From Bolinopsis microptera (Eukaryota; Ctenophora; Tentaculata; Lobata; Bolinopsidae), in contig NC_087076.1 of assembly GCF_026151205.1 (NCBI RefSeq), positions 22,562,828-22,626,827 of the forward strand: a stretch of DNA of 64,000 nt, written 5' to 3'. Shown one piece after another: positions 48,547-59,230 of this stretch. Numbering within the stretch: position 1 is the stretch's first letter; every line of letters begins with the position of its first letter. Under the pieces are notes generated by a model. The model did no database searches. It saw only the letters and a program-made list of their open reading frames with translations, and was not told where the DNA came from. The position numbers were made by a program, and so were the translations under genes.

Positions 48547-51138
48547 ATGGCTCAGTATTCAGCAATAGCAGAGAGTGTGAAAAGTATGGACTCTATCAGC
48601 TACCTCCGAGTCCACGCAAAGAAACTAAAGTTCCTCAACCTTCACGGGAATACCATAAGAACTATAGCAAATCTGGAGGAATGTTACTATCTTGAAGAAC
48701 TTGACTTGTCATCTAATAAAATTACCAGTGTTACTGGTCTGGAGGCGTGCGAATCTCTTCTAAAGCTCAACCTCTCTTGCAACGAAATAAAGCTAGCGGC
48801 TAATCTGGACTTTCTCTACAAACTGAAACATTTGAATCTGTCGTACAACAAAATAACGCAGGTCAAAACTTTATCACACTTTTCAGAGAGAAGGTTCCAG
48901 TTAGAAGAACTGCATCTTCACGGCAACAAGTTGAACTCAGTACCTGCAACTATTGGTGCTCTCAGGAAGATCCTGACTCTGAAACGTCTGACTCTTCACT
49001 CCAACCCTCTCTGTCTCAACACCAACTACAGGAAGGCTTTTGGAGACTGCATGCCTCAGTTGGAGAGTATTGATGATTTTCCTCGAGTAGATGATTCCTT
49101 CTCGTCTGAGTCAGTAACTACAGATAGTACAGTTTCCACCCAGCCTATCATTACGCCTCATATCAACAAGGCTCTTAAAAACTTCAAACATGAGGTTTCT
49201 TCTGAGGAATCATTGGGAACAATAGAAAACTTTAACAAAAGTGAGGACGAGGACACAGCGAACCAATCAAGATATCAGCAAGGCAGCAGAAATAAAAGCA
49301 AGGAAGCTGAACTACCTGACAAAGATTACACGGACCTGATAAAACAAGTACTAACTGCTATTAGAGAGGAGGAGTTCCCCGTCAAACTAGACAAGAACGC
49401 GAGGAAAATATCTGAGGAGATTAATACGAATCAGACAAGTGTAGATGTCACTCCACCGAAAGGGGAGGAAGCTATAGAGATTACGGCTGCTCAAATTAAT
49501 GCAGAGTCACTGAAATCAACAAATAAACTTTTGCTAACGGAGCTGGAGACAGAAAGGGAAAGACGGTGGAAGAGTGAGAAGCATATTGCCGAGCTATCTG
49601 ACAAGATGGTTAAGAATGAGCACGCGATACAAGAGTACGAGTGCTTGAACAAGAGCAGCGAGGCTGGCATTAACGGTATAAGAGACTTGTTGATGAAGGA
49701 GCAGGGTCAAAAGATGAAATTAGCCAATCTTTTGGAAACATATCGAGAAAAACACAAAGACGTTGTCAGCTTAGCACAGAATAGAGAGGTGCAATTGAAG
49801 AAGCGTGAGGAAGAAATAGAGCGATTACACGCTACAATTGAACAAATGAACCGTTCCTCAGGGGATACAGTAAAACAACACAAGCTCTCACTGCAACAGG
49901 TGCGACAGGAGGCGCAGGTGCAGCGCAAGGAGTGCGAGCTGCTCCGTCACCAGCTGAAAGATCACCAGACGAGGTGACGAGTCTGCAGGGGTTGATAGTG
50001 ACCCGGGAGCAGGATCACGTGATAGAGAAAGGGAATCTAGTTCCTCTAAATGGGGAACTGTTTAACAAGCGTGTTGATGAGTTGCTGGAGAGGGAGCGTC
50101 ACACCCACACCCTCATGAACAAGAACTTGATAGACTCAGCAAAGAACTGGCAAGAAAAGCACGGGCAGTTGGAGAAGGAGTTCAGAATAGCCCTCTTCTT
50201 GGAGAATAAGAGATACGAGCAGTTACATTCCTCCTTCACTACTATATCTGAGGAGTTATCTACCCGGAGAAGGGAGGTAAACAGACTGAAGAGTGAGGAT
50301 AACAAGAATATTAGTCTGATAGATAAACTGAAAAGTAGTGTAGCTGAACAGAGTGGGGGTATCGATAAGCTGAGGAGGGCTAGGAGTGAACTAGAGGAGA
50401 AGTGTAAAGTTAGGATAGCCGCGCTGGAGAGGGAACTCCAGCAATCTACTGAAAGTGTTAGTTATCTTCTTTTTTTCAAGTTGTTTTATCAGATCCAGTT
50501 ATGAATTTCATAAATTAATGTAATTAAGTAACAAACAGTAACAAACAGTTACAAACAGTAACAGTACTAGTTACTGGTTGCTAGGTTACTGAGTGGTTGC
50601 TAGGTTACTGAGCAGGTGTTTAATCCCAAATACCACAGGTTGTACAGCTGACCGGATTCCAAAAAGAAAACAATTCTTTAAAAACAGAAAACTCCGCTCT
50701 CCAGTCTGTGATAGAAGGACTCCGGGCTGAACGAAACCTCTGGTCAAAAGAGCTTGCCGAGCAGGTCAGTTTATTTTAACAATTTAGATTGATATTTTTG
50801 AAAATATGTGCTCTTTAGATAAAAATATAAATAACTCTGAAAGACTTAAATTATGTCGAATTCCCCTTACTTAATAAATAGCTAGTGAGAACATGACTCT
50901 TATACACGTGATGCCCATATAAAGAGTGTCTTATATTTCAGGGTGCACAACTAGCTGTTGACAGGGGAGATTTACAGAGTGACCTAAAGGGGCTGAGGAG
51001 AGAGTTAGTTGAACGCAGTGAACAGTTACAATCCCTAACTGACACTTCCCGAATCAAGGAGCTCCAGCTCAACGGTTTCTTTACTTAAATAATTGCCAAA
51101 GTTCCCCAGTGTGAATTACTCTGTCAAATTCACCCCCA

Positions 51139-51170
<32 letters not shown>

Positions 51171-52682
51171 CAGTTCAAGACGCTTTACTTTACACAGGTA
51201 GTTCACTTGCCCCCCTCCCCCAGTTCACGTGCCCACTATTTGTCCATATTCTATCTAGCGTCCAGCCTAATTAACGTAATAACTTCAGACGCTATGGAAA
51301 CTATAACGAAACTAAAGCAGACGATAATAAGTAATCAGGGTGATAAAGAAGAGATGAGGAAGCTGCAAGAAATAATAGAGAGCGTCTCTCAGGTATAAAT
51401 ATACTTTATACTACTAATGTTTCATTATTTTTTAATTTTCTTTCTTCACGGCACTTTGAGTCTTGTCCAACATTTGAATTCGAAGAAATATTTTAAGTTT
51501 TTACTGACTTTAGTTTGTTAAGGAGAGGGAAGACGCAGAGATAAGAGTTGAAGCTATAAAGCAGGCTCTGCATAGCTGTCAGGAGGAAAAGGAGGAAGTG
51601 TTACTGAAATTCCAGGATGTTACAGAGGAGGTTAGTTTTTAGCTCATACTAATGATATTTTTTAAATTTCAAAATTCAAATAAACTTTACATCAATGTAT
51701 TACAGTTATATTTAGAAAAGACCACAATATCTCCTGTGAGGAAATAACATTCTCACGTAATTGTACTTTATTTTAGAGTGATCGAGTTAGAAGAAAGTAC
51801 AAAGACTTAAAACAGCAATGGGAAGACAAGATAACTGTCTTTGAAACTGTGGAGAAGTAAGTTTTTATACCGTGAAGAAGGGGCGCTCATAATCACCCAT
51901 AATCATGAGGGGGCAGAGGTGGGGGGGCACGATAATCATGAGGGTAGGGGGCACATAATCAGGAGGGTGGGGCAGAGGGCACATATTCATGAGGGTGGGG
52001 CAGAGGGACCTAATCATGAGGGTGGGGCAGGGGGCACATAATCAGGAGGGTAGGGGGCACATAATCATGAGGGGGGGGGGGGGGGGCAGGGGTCACATAA
52101 TCATGAGTGGGGCCGGCCGCTGGGGGCACGATAGTACTATTCAGTAAGATTGTGCCATTATGTGTCAGAAATATTGACATAATGTTTAACATGACATAAT
52201 ATAACCTGGCAGAGCAACAGAGGAGATGAAGGAGCGCCACACGGAGCAGGAGGGGAGGTGGAGGAGGAGTATCGAGGAGGAGAAGGAGAAGATAACAAGG
52301 TTAGAGGAGGAGATCAAAGTGTTGGAGGATAAACATGAGCTGGAACTGAAGCGACAGGTAGCTCACTACTCACCATAATATGGTTATTGGATATCAATAT
52401 AATTGTATACGCATGTTTGTGATTAATTTTCTAATTCATGATTTATGTAACTGTAACAGTAACTGTATACTGTACATATTATTTCAGGAGGAAGACGCAG
52501 AGAAGAACGCGCAGAGCTCAGTTCTAAGAGAGAAGAGTTACAAAGAAGAATTAGCGACATTGGAGCAGGAGATGAGACTTATAATTCATCAGTCACAGCA
52601 AATGAAGAAGGAAAATGACGCTAAATTATCTAAACTTGCCGGTGCTTTGGGTGAATTCACAACTTTTCTACAGCCAAAATAA
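48547..52682 (+). CDS. LRRCC1: LRRCC1-like leucine-rich repeat and coiled-coil centrosomal protein
   Basis: Exons: 48547 to about 49977, about 49989-50456, 50639-50764, 50942-51074, 51289-51392, 51514-51630, 51777-51856, 52213-52357 and 52488-52682 (stop TAA). The N-terminus carries about five leucine-rich repeats (LKFLNLHGNTI, LEELDLSSNKI, LLKLNLSCNEI, LKHLNLSYNKI, LEELHLHGNKL) and an LRR cap, then an acidic linker. Nearly all the rest is charged coiled coil. Phases agree across introns. LRRCC1 (Vfl1 in Chlamydomonas) acts at centrioles, affecting basal-body placement and ciliogenesis. The first exon stops at TGA 49975, while the coiled coil continues in another frame: see the separate entry. 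The symbol is my best match from architecture and the ENSALQSVIEGLRAER region. Confidence 0.82.
49900..49988 (+). other. LRRCC1: Frame change in LRRCC1: possible 89-nt exitron-like intron or indel
   Basis: The exon 1 frame meets TGA at 49975. From about 49932 a second frame is open and continues the coiled coil (GLIVTREQDHVIEK). A donor CAG|GTGCGA at 49900 and an acceptor GTCTGCAG ending 49988 would remove 89 nt and restore the frame exactly; a second donor at 49918 would also work (71 nt). The removed stretch itself encodes plausible coiled coil, so a sequencing or real 1-2-nt indel near 49960-49977 is the rival explanation. Confidence 0.5.
50521..50612 (+). repeat. Short repeats beside an LRRCC1 acceptor
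   Basis: Loose 10-bp repeats AACAAACAGT at 50529-50562, then two copies of the 19-bp unit GGTTGCTAGGTTACTGAGT shared with 44634-44690. They end 26 bp before the acceptor at 50638. Confidence 0.75.
51139..51167. repeat. Poly-C tract in an LRRCC1 intron
   Basis: 29 consecutive C on the + strand, within the intron 51075-51288. Confidence 0.95.
51885..52130 (+). repeat. G-rich degenerate minisatellite in an LRRCC1 intron
   Basis: About eight loose copies of CATAATCATGAGGGTGGGGC with variants (CAGGAGGGTAGGGGG), including G16 at 52071-52086. Located in the intron 51857-52212. Confidence 0.8.
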
Positions 52683-53203
52683 TCAACTGTCTGAGCAAGA
52701 ATAGACTATTATAGTTTTAAAACCTTAGAGATCACAGTCAGGGGTGTAGGAAGCAGGGGGCGGGCCGGGGGGGGGGGGGGGGGGGCAGGGGAGATCACAG
52801 TCAGGGGTGTAGGAAGCAGGGGGGGGGGGCGATCACACCCCTGATGACAGTATTTCTAGTGGTTTGTGTATAAGATAATATGAGTGTAAGCTATAAAGAA
52901 GAGAAGTTTTCGTTGGATTGATAGAATGGATACAATGGAAAAGCCGATACAATGGAAAAGCCGATGAAGCACCCCATGACTGTTATATTGAGTTGACATT
53001 TTTATTATGACAAATTATTTTTATCAGATTATGTAAATATGTATATTATGTGAATAGAATGCAAATATTGATAACTTAAATAAATTGTTGACAACTTTAT
53101 CTTATTGTATATATTGTGATTCACTATCAAAATAAGGGAGATCTCGCGACTATATCATCTGCCCCAATTATGAGCAACCCAGATTTTGGAGGGAACCGGG
53201 CAA
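52683..53203. other. 3' flank of LRRCC1 with duplicated poly-G block
   Basis: ATCACAGTCAGGGGTGTAGG followed by AAGCAGGGGG occurs twice (about 52731 and 52794), each followed by a G run (G19 at 52767-52785; G11 at 52819-52829). AATAAA near 53079 may serve LRRCC1. No gene seen. Confidence 0.65.
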
Positions 53204-53590
53204 GGTAACAACAAGTAATTTACATTATTGTTGCTGAAATAACCATGAATATTAATCAAGGTAACAACAAGTAATTTACATTATTGTTGCTGAAATAACC
53301 ATGAATATTAATCAAGGTAACAACAAGTAATTTACATTATTGTGGCTGAAATAACCATGAATATTAATCAAGGTAACAACAAGTAATCTACATTATTGTT
53401 GCTGAAATAACCATGAATATTAATCAAGGTAACAACAAGTAATTTACATTATTGTGGCTGAAATAACCATGAATATTAATCAAGGTAACAACAAGTAATC
53501 TACATTATTGTGGCTGAAATAACCATGAATATTAATCAAGGTAACAATAAGTAATTTACATTATTGTGGCTGAAATAACCAGGATACATA
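53204..53590 (+). repeat. 56-bp tandem repeat, about 6.7 copies
   Basis: Unit GGTAACAACAAGTAATTTAC, then ATTATTGTTGCTGAAATAAC, then CATGAATATTAATCAA. Copies differ by single bases (TTG/TGG, TTT/TCT). Confidence 0.92.
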
Positions 53591-53616
53591 ATGTATGAAG
53601 ACTTTGTTTAATTAAT

Positions 53617-54080
53617 TATTATTATTATTATAAAGGGTCTCAATAAGAGGTCTCGACTGCCTAGGCGTCAGACCTTGGCAGTCGGTAGTTTTCCTCTGGC
53701 CCGGGATCAGCTGACCCTAGGGACCAGAGGATAAAGGTGTAGAAACTATATGTATCTACAAAACTTTCAAGGTTGTTTTTACAAGAGACAGGGCTTGCTG
53801 CGCAAGGGAAGAAAAGCGGGAGAAACACTCACAAATTATACAAATAAATATTATTATTATTATAAAGGGTCTCAATAAGAGGTCTCGACTGCCTAGGCGT
53901 CAGACCTTGGCAGTCGGTAGTTTTCCTCTGGCCCGGGATCAGCTGACCCTAGGGACCAGAGGATAAAGGTGTAGAAACTATATGTATCTACAAAACTTTC
54001 AAGGTTGTTTTTACAAGAGACAGGGCTTGCTGCGCAAGGGAAGAAAAGCGGGAGAAACACTCACAAATTATACAAATAAA
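53617..54080 (-). repeat. Tandem 232-bp duplication of the LINE 3' tail
   Basis: Two copies 232 bp apart (AAAGGGTCTCAATAAGAGG at 53632 and 53864), separated by ATTATTATTATTA. They look identical apart from the length of the trinucleotide run. Confidence 0.92.
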
Positions 54081-54560
54081 TATTATAAAACATAGCAAAA
54101 AGAAATTCAAACAATCCTACACTACTACAAATGTTTATTACACACTACAATGTGATACATGATAATTACATGCTGTATAGACAAGAAACAGGGCTTGCAG
54201 GGCAAGAGATGGATCAAAGGGACTAGTCACAGAGTGTAATATACAGTGATTCAGCAAGAACCCATTGCTGAATCTGGCACACAAAATACCACAATCAATA
54301 AAAGAATATACAATATATCAAACAATATGTTTATACAAGAATCAGGGCTTGCAGAGCAAGAGGAGAAAAATAAGAGAATACTACCATCAACTGTATATAC
54401 CGCAGTCCATCAGATAGGTAATCATTACTAATACACAAATCAGCAGGGCTAACAACAATATAAAATCCATAATAAATACTCAATCTACCCAATATACGAG
54501 TTAAAAATTGTATAAACAAGAGACAGGGCTTGCATAGCAAGGGAAGAAAAATAAGAGGAC
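53781..54560 (-). repeat. Repeated 3'UTR hairpin, five copies
   Basis: ACAAGAxxCAGGGCTTGC, then a 3-nt loop, then GCAAG, at 53781, 54013, 54181, 54335 and 54516. The 5-bp stem CTTGC/GCAAG is constant while the loop differs (TGC, TGC, AGG, AGA, ATA). Spacing outside the recent tail duplication is 154-181 bp. Confidence 0.8.
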
Positions 54561-54643
54561 CAGGTAAAAAGTGTTTATTACAGTATCCAGTGAGGAATAA
54601 ACTAAATATAGAGTATCTACAGTGTATTATACTCTCAATAATA

Positions 54644-57600
54644 TCATATGTCTAAGACCATCCTGAGAATCCTGGCTGATCCAAGCAGAGCTGTCTTCTG
54701 GAGATTAGAGATGCTCAGATTGCAGTGGACTGCGTCGAGGTGTTTACGAAAGTTTATGGTGATAGTTCCTAATGCGCCTATCACCACAGGGACGATTGTG
54801 ACCTTTCGTAAATTCCAGTTCTTCTTAATTTCTCTTTTCAGGTCTTGATATTTCAGAATCTTTTCTTGTTCTCTATCCAAGATCCGGGTATCTCCTGGGA
54901 CTGCAACGTCAATGATGGTTGCTGCGTTGGTTACCTTGTCTACCAGGAGGAGATCCGGTCTACAGTGTTCGATAACGTGGTCCGACTGGACATGGAAGTC
55001 CCACAATATCTTGACTTGTCCGTTCTCCAGCACCTTCTCTGCCCGGTGTTCGTACCACCTTTTACTGCGTGGGAAGCCGTATTCCTTGCACAGACTCCAG
55101 TGCAATGCGGCAGCTACTTTGTCATGCCGACACTTATATTCTGTCTGTGAAAGTTTTGGGCACCCATTCAGTATGTGGTCTATTGTCTCGTAATGATTTC
55201 TGCAGAGTCTGCAGAGGGGAGAAGAGCCAGGTGTTTTGTCAATCCTGTGCTTCACGTAATTAGTCCTAAGTGCTTGGTCTTGGGCTGCTATCAACAATCC
55301 TTCTGTCTCCTTCTTCAAATCTTGTTGGGTGAGCCAGTTCCAAGAGGTTAACGGGTCTGCTGTACCCATCATCTGCCTTGGGAACTGTCCGTGCATCACT
55401 TTAGCAGTCCATTTCTCCTTGCGGATTTCCTCGCGTTGTGTTCGGTCAATATCTTTCTCTATCTCTTCACCCAAGAGTATCTTGTCTTTGACAAAGTAGT
55501 CCTTCAGAGCAATCAGTTCTGGGTCTCTACTTCTCACCACATAAGTGGTGAGTGCATTCTCCTCTCTCTTAACGACTTCCTCTATACTATGTAGCCCACG
55601 GCCACCCAGTTGACGGCTGACGTATAACCGATCAACATCTCCTTGGGGGTGGTGAGCTCCATGTATCCTCATCAGTTTCCGGGTCTTGACATCTAAGGCT
55701 TTGGTCTCCCCAGCATTCCATGAGAGAATTCCAGCTCCATATCTTATCACAGGTACAGCCCAGGTGTTAATCGCTTGTATACTATTCCTGCCATGAAGCT
55801 GGGATTTCAAAACCTTTTTAACTCTTCTGATATACTCTTTTGTAACCAGTGCTTTCATCTCTTTGTGTAGTATATCATTAGCTTCTAGTATTCCGAGATA
55901 CTTATAGCCGTCGTCCTCCAACTCATGGATCTGTTCACCTGTGGGTAGGGAGATGCCTTCAAAAACGGCTCTTGCTCCCTTCTTCACCTTCACCACGGCA
56001 CATTTCTCTAGCCCAAATTCCATTTTTATGTCACTGCTGAACTCTGCTGTGGTATTAACCAGTGTGTGCATTTCGTCTTCACTCTCGGCATACAACTTGA
56101 GGTCGTCCATATATAGCCTATGCGACACTTTCGGTTGACCTCCTCTCTCCAGAGAGTATCCTATGTCATGCTTATTCAAAAGAATGGACAGGGGTATAAG
56201 GCTAATGATAAAGTGGATAGGTGAGACTGAGTCTCCTTGGAATAGACCTCTATTAATTTTAATTCTCCCAAGGGAAACTTTACCAAGCATCAGGTTAACA
56301 TACGATTGTTTGAAGGAGGCTTCAAACAGATCTATGATGGATGAAGAGATACCACACATGGTCAAACAAGATAGAATCCAGGAGTGTGGGACGCTATCAT
56401 ACGCCTTCTTGTAGTCTATAAACGTCATGTTCAGGTTCCGCTTCCTTCGTTTACAGTTCTTCAGGATGAGTTTGTCTATCATTAACTGTTCTTTACATCC
56501 TCTACTCTTCTTCTTGCACCCTTTCCGCTCAGGGGGGAGGAGCTTTTGCTGGTCTAAATGGTGGTAAATGGAATCTGAGATTAGACCAGTGAACAGTTTC
56601 CACATAGCTGATAAGCAAGTAATTGGTCTGAAATTGCCTGGGATGGGTCCCTTGGAATGATCCTTAATGAGCAGGTACGTGCGACCCAGTGTCATCCATT
56701 CTGGGATATCAGCATTGGACAGGCAATTCATAAGTTGATCTGCAATCCTATTGTGGAGTTCTTTAAAGTGCTTTATCCAATAAGCATGCAGTCCGTCTGT
56801 ACCAGGAGAGGACCAATTAGTCATTTTCTTCACTCTATCTGCAACCAGGGTGTTAGTTATAACAAACTGTCTCTGTTCATCTGCTGAGGCTAGTGCTGTT
56901 CTGACATCCGGTAACCATTCAGCATCACTGTTGTGTTCAACCGGCTGCTCCCATATGTTCTTCCAGAACTTCAGACAAGAATCCTTGTCAGCCTCAGGGT
57001 GGGAGATATCCTGTTCTTCAGGGTTTGTTTGAAGGTTTCTGTAGAACTGCCTCTGGTTGTTTCCAAACAACTTGTTCTGGTGGTATCGTTCGCATCTTTT
57101 ATTAAATCTCTTTATCTTAGCTGCTTTTGCGCGAAGACGTTGCTTGAGCTCCTCAATGATGCATGGTATACCCTTTTTCTTCAACAGAGGGTGACGTCTG
57201 TTGAGCCCTTCTAGTATTTTTTGTTTAAGGGTAGTACCTTTCTTCTTCTCCTCAAGGTAGGAGATGTCTTTCCTAACCTGGGTAATCTTATCTTCGATTC
57301 TTCTTTTCCATAGTGGAGTTTTCCGTTTCCCTGTATTCTTATTTGCAGGTTTTTCACCAAGTCTTTCGCTGACTAAATGTGCCCCTGCAAGCAATAGGGT
57401 GTTGGTTTCAGTGATTGAAGAAGTTGGAATCTCTGCTATACATGAGTTGATGAGAGATGTTTCCTCCATAAGCTTCTTTCTGTTCACATGTCTCAGGGGC
57501 TTGGTTTCTATCACTGAAGGGTCTTCTAGGAGCCTTTTTAGCCGTTCAATGATTGCCTCCTTGTCAAAATCAGGTACCGTTGTGGTGGGGGTGAGTTCTT

Positions 57601-58051
57601 CGGCGGCGACAGTTGGGATAGTTGCATCCCTCAACGTCCTGATTGCTTGGGAGACTGTGGGTAAAGCTTGAGTTGTCGTTGTTGGAGCCTCTTCCACTAC
57701 GCTAGGTGGAAGAGTACCTCGAATCTCCATTAGTTCTATGTCTGAAAGGAGATTATTATTTCTGATTGACCTTGCTTGGTCTGCCAATCTTTGTTCCGTA
57801 CAAGTGAAGAGTCCGGCATCATCCCACAGTGATCGGAGTCTTCTCCTGTAACCAGAGCGGGATGGTTGGCTCTGGTAATACAGCGTCATGAGCTGTATGT
57901 TGTCCTCCTTGCTCCACGTGTGCCGAGTGGAAGTCTCCGTGCGAGCCTTCCTCTCACGTCGAGCTGGAGGGATGATGTTAGGTTGTTGATCCTGCTCTGA
58001 CCCATTAGTAGGGAGAGTAGGAGAGTTTGAAAAATTTGAGAGAGAATTCAT
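54644..58051 (-). CDS. R4/Dong-like reverse transcriptase with C-terminal restriction-like endonuclease
   Basis: 1135 residues from the first ATG (58049-58051); the frame is open to a GTG at 58108. Domains in order: a Myb/SANT-like DNA-binding part (TWSKEDNIQLMTLYYQ) near the N-terminus; a basic linker; the reverse transcriptase with GNFRPITCLSAMWK, FIDYKKAYDSVPH, GLFQGDSVSP and the catalytic YMDD; a CCHC knuckle (CRLC-x8-H-x4-C); and the endonuclease core RPDLLLVDK with IIDVAVPGD, which fits the PD-x(12-14)-D rule. No classical N-terminal C2H2 zinc fingers are visible, unlike R2, which favours the R4/Dong clade. It carries out target-primed reverse transcription. Confidence 0.88.
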   Translation of the reverse strand: MNSLSNFSNSPTLPTNGSEQDQQPNIIPPARRERKARTETSTRHTWSKEDNIQLMTLYYQSQPSRSGYRRRLRSLWDDAGLFTCTEQRLADQARSIRNNNLLSDIELMEIRGTLPPSVVEEAPTTTTQALPTVSQAIRTLRDATIPTVAAEELTPTTTVPDFDKEAIIERLKRLLEDPSVIETKPLRHVNRKKLMEETSLINSCIAEIPTSSITETNTLLLAGAHLVSERLGEKPANKNTGKRKTPLWKRRIEDKITQVRKDISYLEEKKKGTTLKQKILEGLNRRHPLLKKKGIPCIIEELKQRLRAKAAKIKRFNKRCERYHQNKLFGNNQRQFYRNLQTNPEEQDISHPEADKDSCLKFWKNIWEQPVEHNSDAEWLPDVRTALASADEQRQFVITNTLVADRVKKMTNWSSPGTDGLHAYWIKHFKELHNRIADQLMNCLSNADIPEWMTLGRTYLLIKDHSKGPIPGNFRPITCLSAMWKLFTGLISDSIYHHLDQQKLLPPERKGCKKKSRGCKEQLMIDKLILKNCKRRKRNLNMTFIDYKKAYDSVPHSWILSCLTMCGISSSIIDLFEASFKQSYVNLMLGKVSLGRIKINRGLFQGDSVSPIHFIISLIPLSILLNKHDIGYSLERGGQPKVSHRLYMDDLKLYAESEDEMHTLVNTTAEFSSDIKMEFGLEKCAVVKVKKGARAVFEGISLPTGEQIHELEDDGYKYLGILEANDILHKEMKALVTKEYIRRVKKVLKSQLHGRNSIQAINTWAVPVIRYGAGILSWNAGETKALDVKTRKLMRIHGAHHPQGDVDRLYVSRQLGGRGLHSIEEVVKREENALTTYVVRSRDPELIALKDYFVKDKILLGEEIEKDIDRTQREEIRKEKWTAKVMHGQFPRQMMGTADPLTSWNWLTQQDLKKETEGLLIAAQDQALRTNYVKHRIDKTPGSSPLCRLCRNHYETIDHILNGCPKLSQTEYKCRHDKVAAALHWSLCKEYGFPRSKRWYEHRAEKVLENGQVKILWDFHVQSDHVIEHCRPDLLLVDKVTNAATIIDVAVPGDTRILDREQEKILKYQDLKREIKKNWNLRKVTIVPVVIGALGTITINFRKHLDAVHCNLSISNLQKTALLGSARILRMVLDI

Positions 58052-58138
58052 ATCATAACTGGGGGACTTAGTATACCCCCTAGAGAGTTGGCAGGGAAAA
58101 CAGAGCACTGAGCGTTGCCCCGCGTCGCCCAGCTCCCC

Positions 58139-58291
58139 AGGTAGCTACCTCCTGGGTAGTAGACTCGTTAGTAACCATTTAACCCATGGCCACGCATCCT
58201 TTTGTCACGAGTCCACAACTTAAGATTGGGGGACTTCTGCGGGTCAGTCCATGCCCGATAAGAAAACCACTAGGTGTCAATTGCACCTAGT
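58139..58291 (-). other. Palindromes in the LINE 5'UTR
   Basis: A perfect 12-bp palindrome AGGTAGCTACCT (58139-58150), and a hairpin ACTAGGTG/CACCTAGT with a 7-nt loop (58269-58291). I looked for HDV or hammerhead cores, known at some LINE 5' ends, and could not support one. Confidence 0.55.
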
Positions 58292-58380
58292 CAACAAACC
58301 AAGAGCTAGAGCAGAAGGATACAAGAATTTAACCAACGAGAGGCAAGAAAGGGAATTAACCGGGGGACAATTAACAAACA

Positions 58381-59230
58381 ATACAATGAAATATAAAATG
58401 ATTACAATGTTATAATTACTCGAGTATAGTAACATTATAGATAGTAATATTTCCAAAGGAATGATATTCTTTCAGTACCAGCAGTCTGTGCTGCTATGAT
58501 ATGGAATAAAAATCAGGGGATATATTATCTTAAAATACTGCTTTCTCAGTTACAGATATTTTTCTTGGTTTTTCCATTTTGTGCTTTTTTTTTTTTTCTT
58601 TTTTTTTTCTTTTTAACTTTTTTTGTAATTTTCTTTTCTTTTTTCCCTCCTAAACATGAATATTAAGCAAGTACAAAATCTCATGATAACATTAAGTGAT
58701 GTTGAGAAGGGACATAAGAGCCTGAGGTTCTGGTGGTCTACAGGTGTTTCACCAGCTGTTTCCCTGCGGTTTCTTTGCGTTCGCGACTATACCCATTTGT
58801 GATTCTCCTGTGTGGACGCAGGTATGACAAATCATATATCATCTTAAAGTACACACTCAGACTCGGAGATCACAACCTTAATCAGTTCTAGGGATTGTTC
58901 CTGGGTAGAGTTATGAAGGTTTAAAGCTTTCGTGCCGCGCAATCGCCCCAAAATGGCTAAAAATGTGTACTGTCGAAGAATAACTTTGCGCATGGAGTGC
59001 GCGAGCACGTCAATTTGATAGTTAAAATTGTATTTTGAGTATCTAATTAACAGCTAAGTTCGCTAAGCCTAATGTCTTCACATGATCACCCGAGACTCGA
59101 ATCGAGTTCGAAACCGACCCAGACCCATATTCACATTTTTTATCCGAAACAAGTAGGATGACTTGTTAGAACAACCATGTGGAGGTATCATTTTGTTAAT
59201 AGTAAGTTCAAGTCATTTTGTACTCATAGT
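58381..59230. other. Unassigned region with T-rich tract
   Basis: T-rich run with C interruptions at about 58587-58640. The rest shows no coding frame or family I recognise. Confidence 0.5.

Larger units (their letters stand above)
53617..58380 (-). mobile_element. R4/Dong-like LINE with restriction-like endonuclease, near full length
   Basis: Minus strand. One long ORF (58051 to 54644) is followed by a 1-kb 3'UTR that ends at (TAA)n next to host sequence (53617-53631). The 3' junction with TAA repeats matches the target habit known for Dong-type elements. The last 232 bp of the element, with the TAA run, is present twice in tandem (53617-53848 and 53849-54080). The 5' end was not located exactly; up to about 58380 is probably 5'UTR. 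The long intact frame suggests a young copy. Confidence 0.82.

Noticed and set aside
51841-52240. Gly/His-rich and Pro-rich open frames in an LRRCC1 intron
   Set aside because: They are translations of the G-rich minisatellite and poly-G tract.
54648-57671. Many plus-strand open frames of 60-135 codons
   Set aside because: They lie opposite the minus-strand R4/Dong-like ORF and show no family features.
58139-58380. Self-cleaving ribozyme at the 5' end of the R4/Dong-like LINE
   Set aside because: Hairpins exist, but I could not fit the helix pattern of an HDV-like or hammerhead ribozyme.
59085-59140. tRNA or tRNA-derived SINE on the minus strand
   Set aside because: A B-box-like GATTCGAGTC is present, but there is no convincing A box and no cloverleaf.
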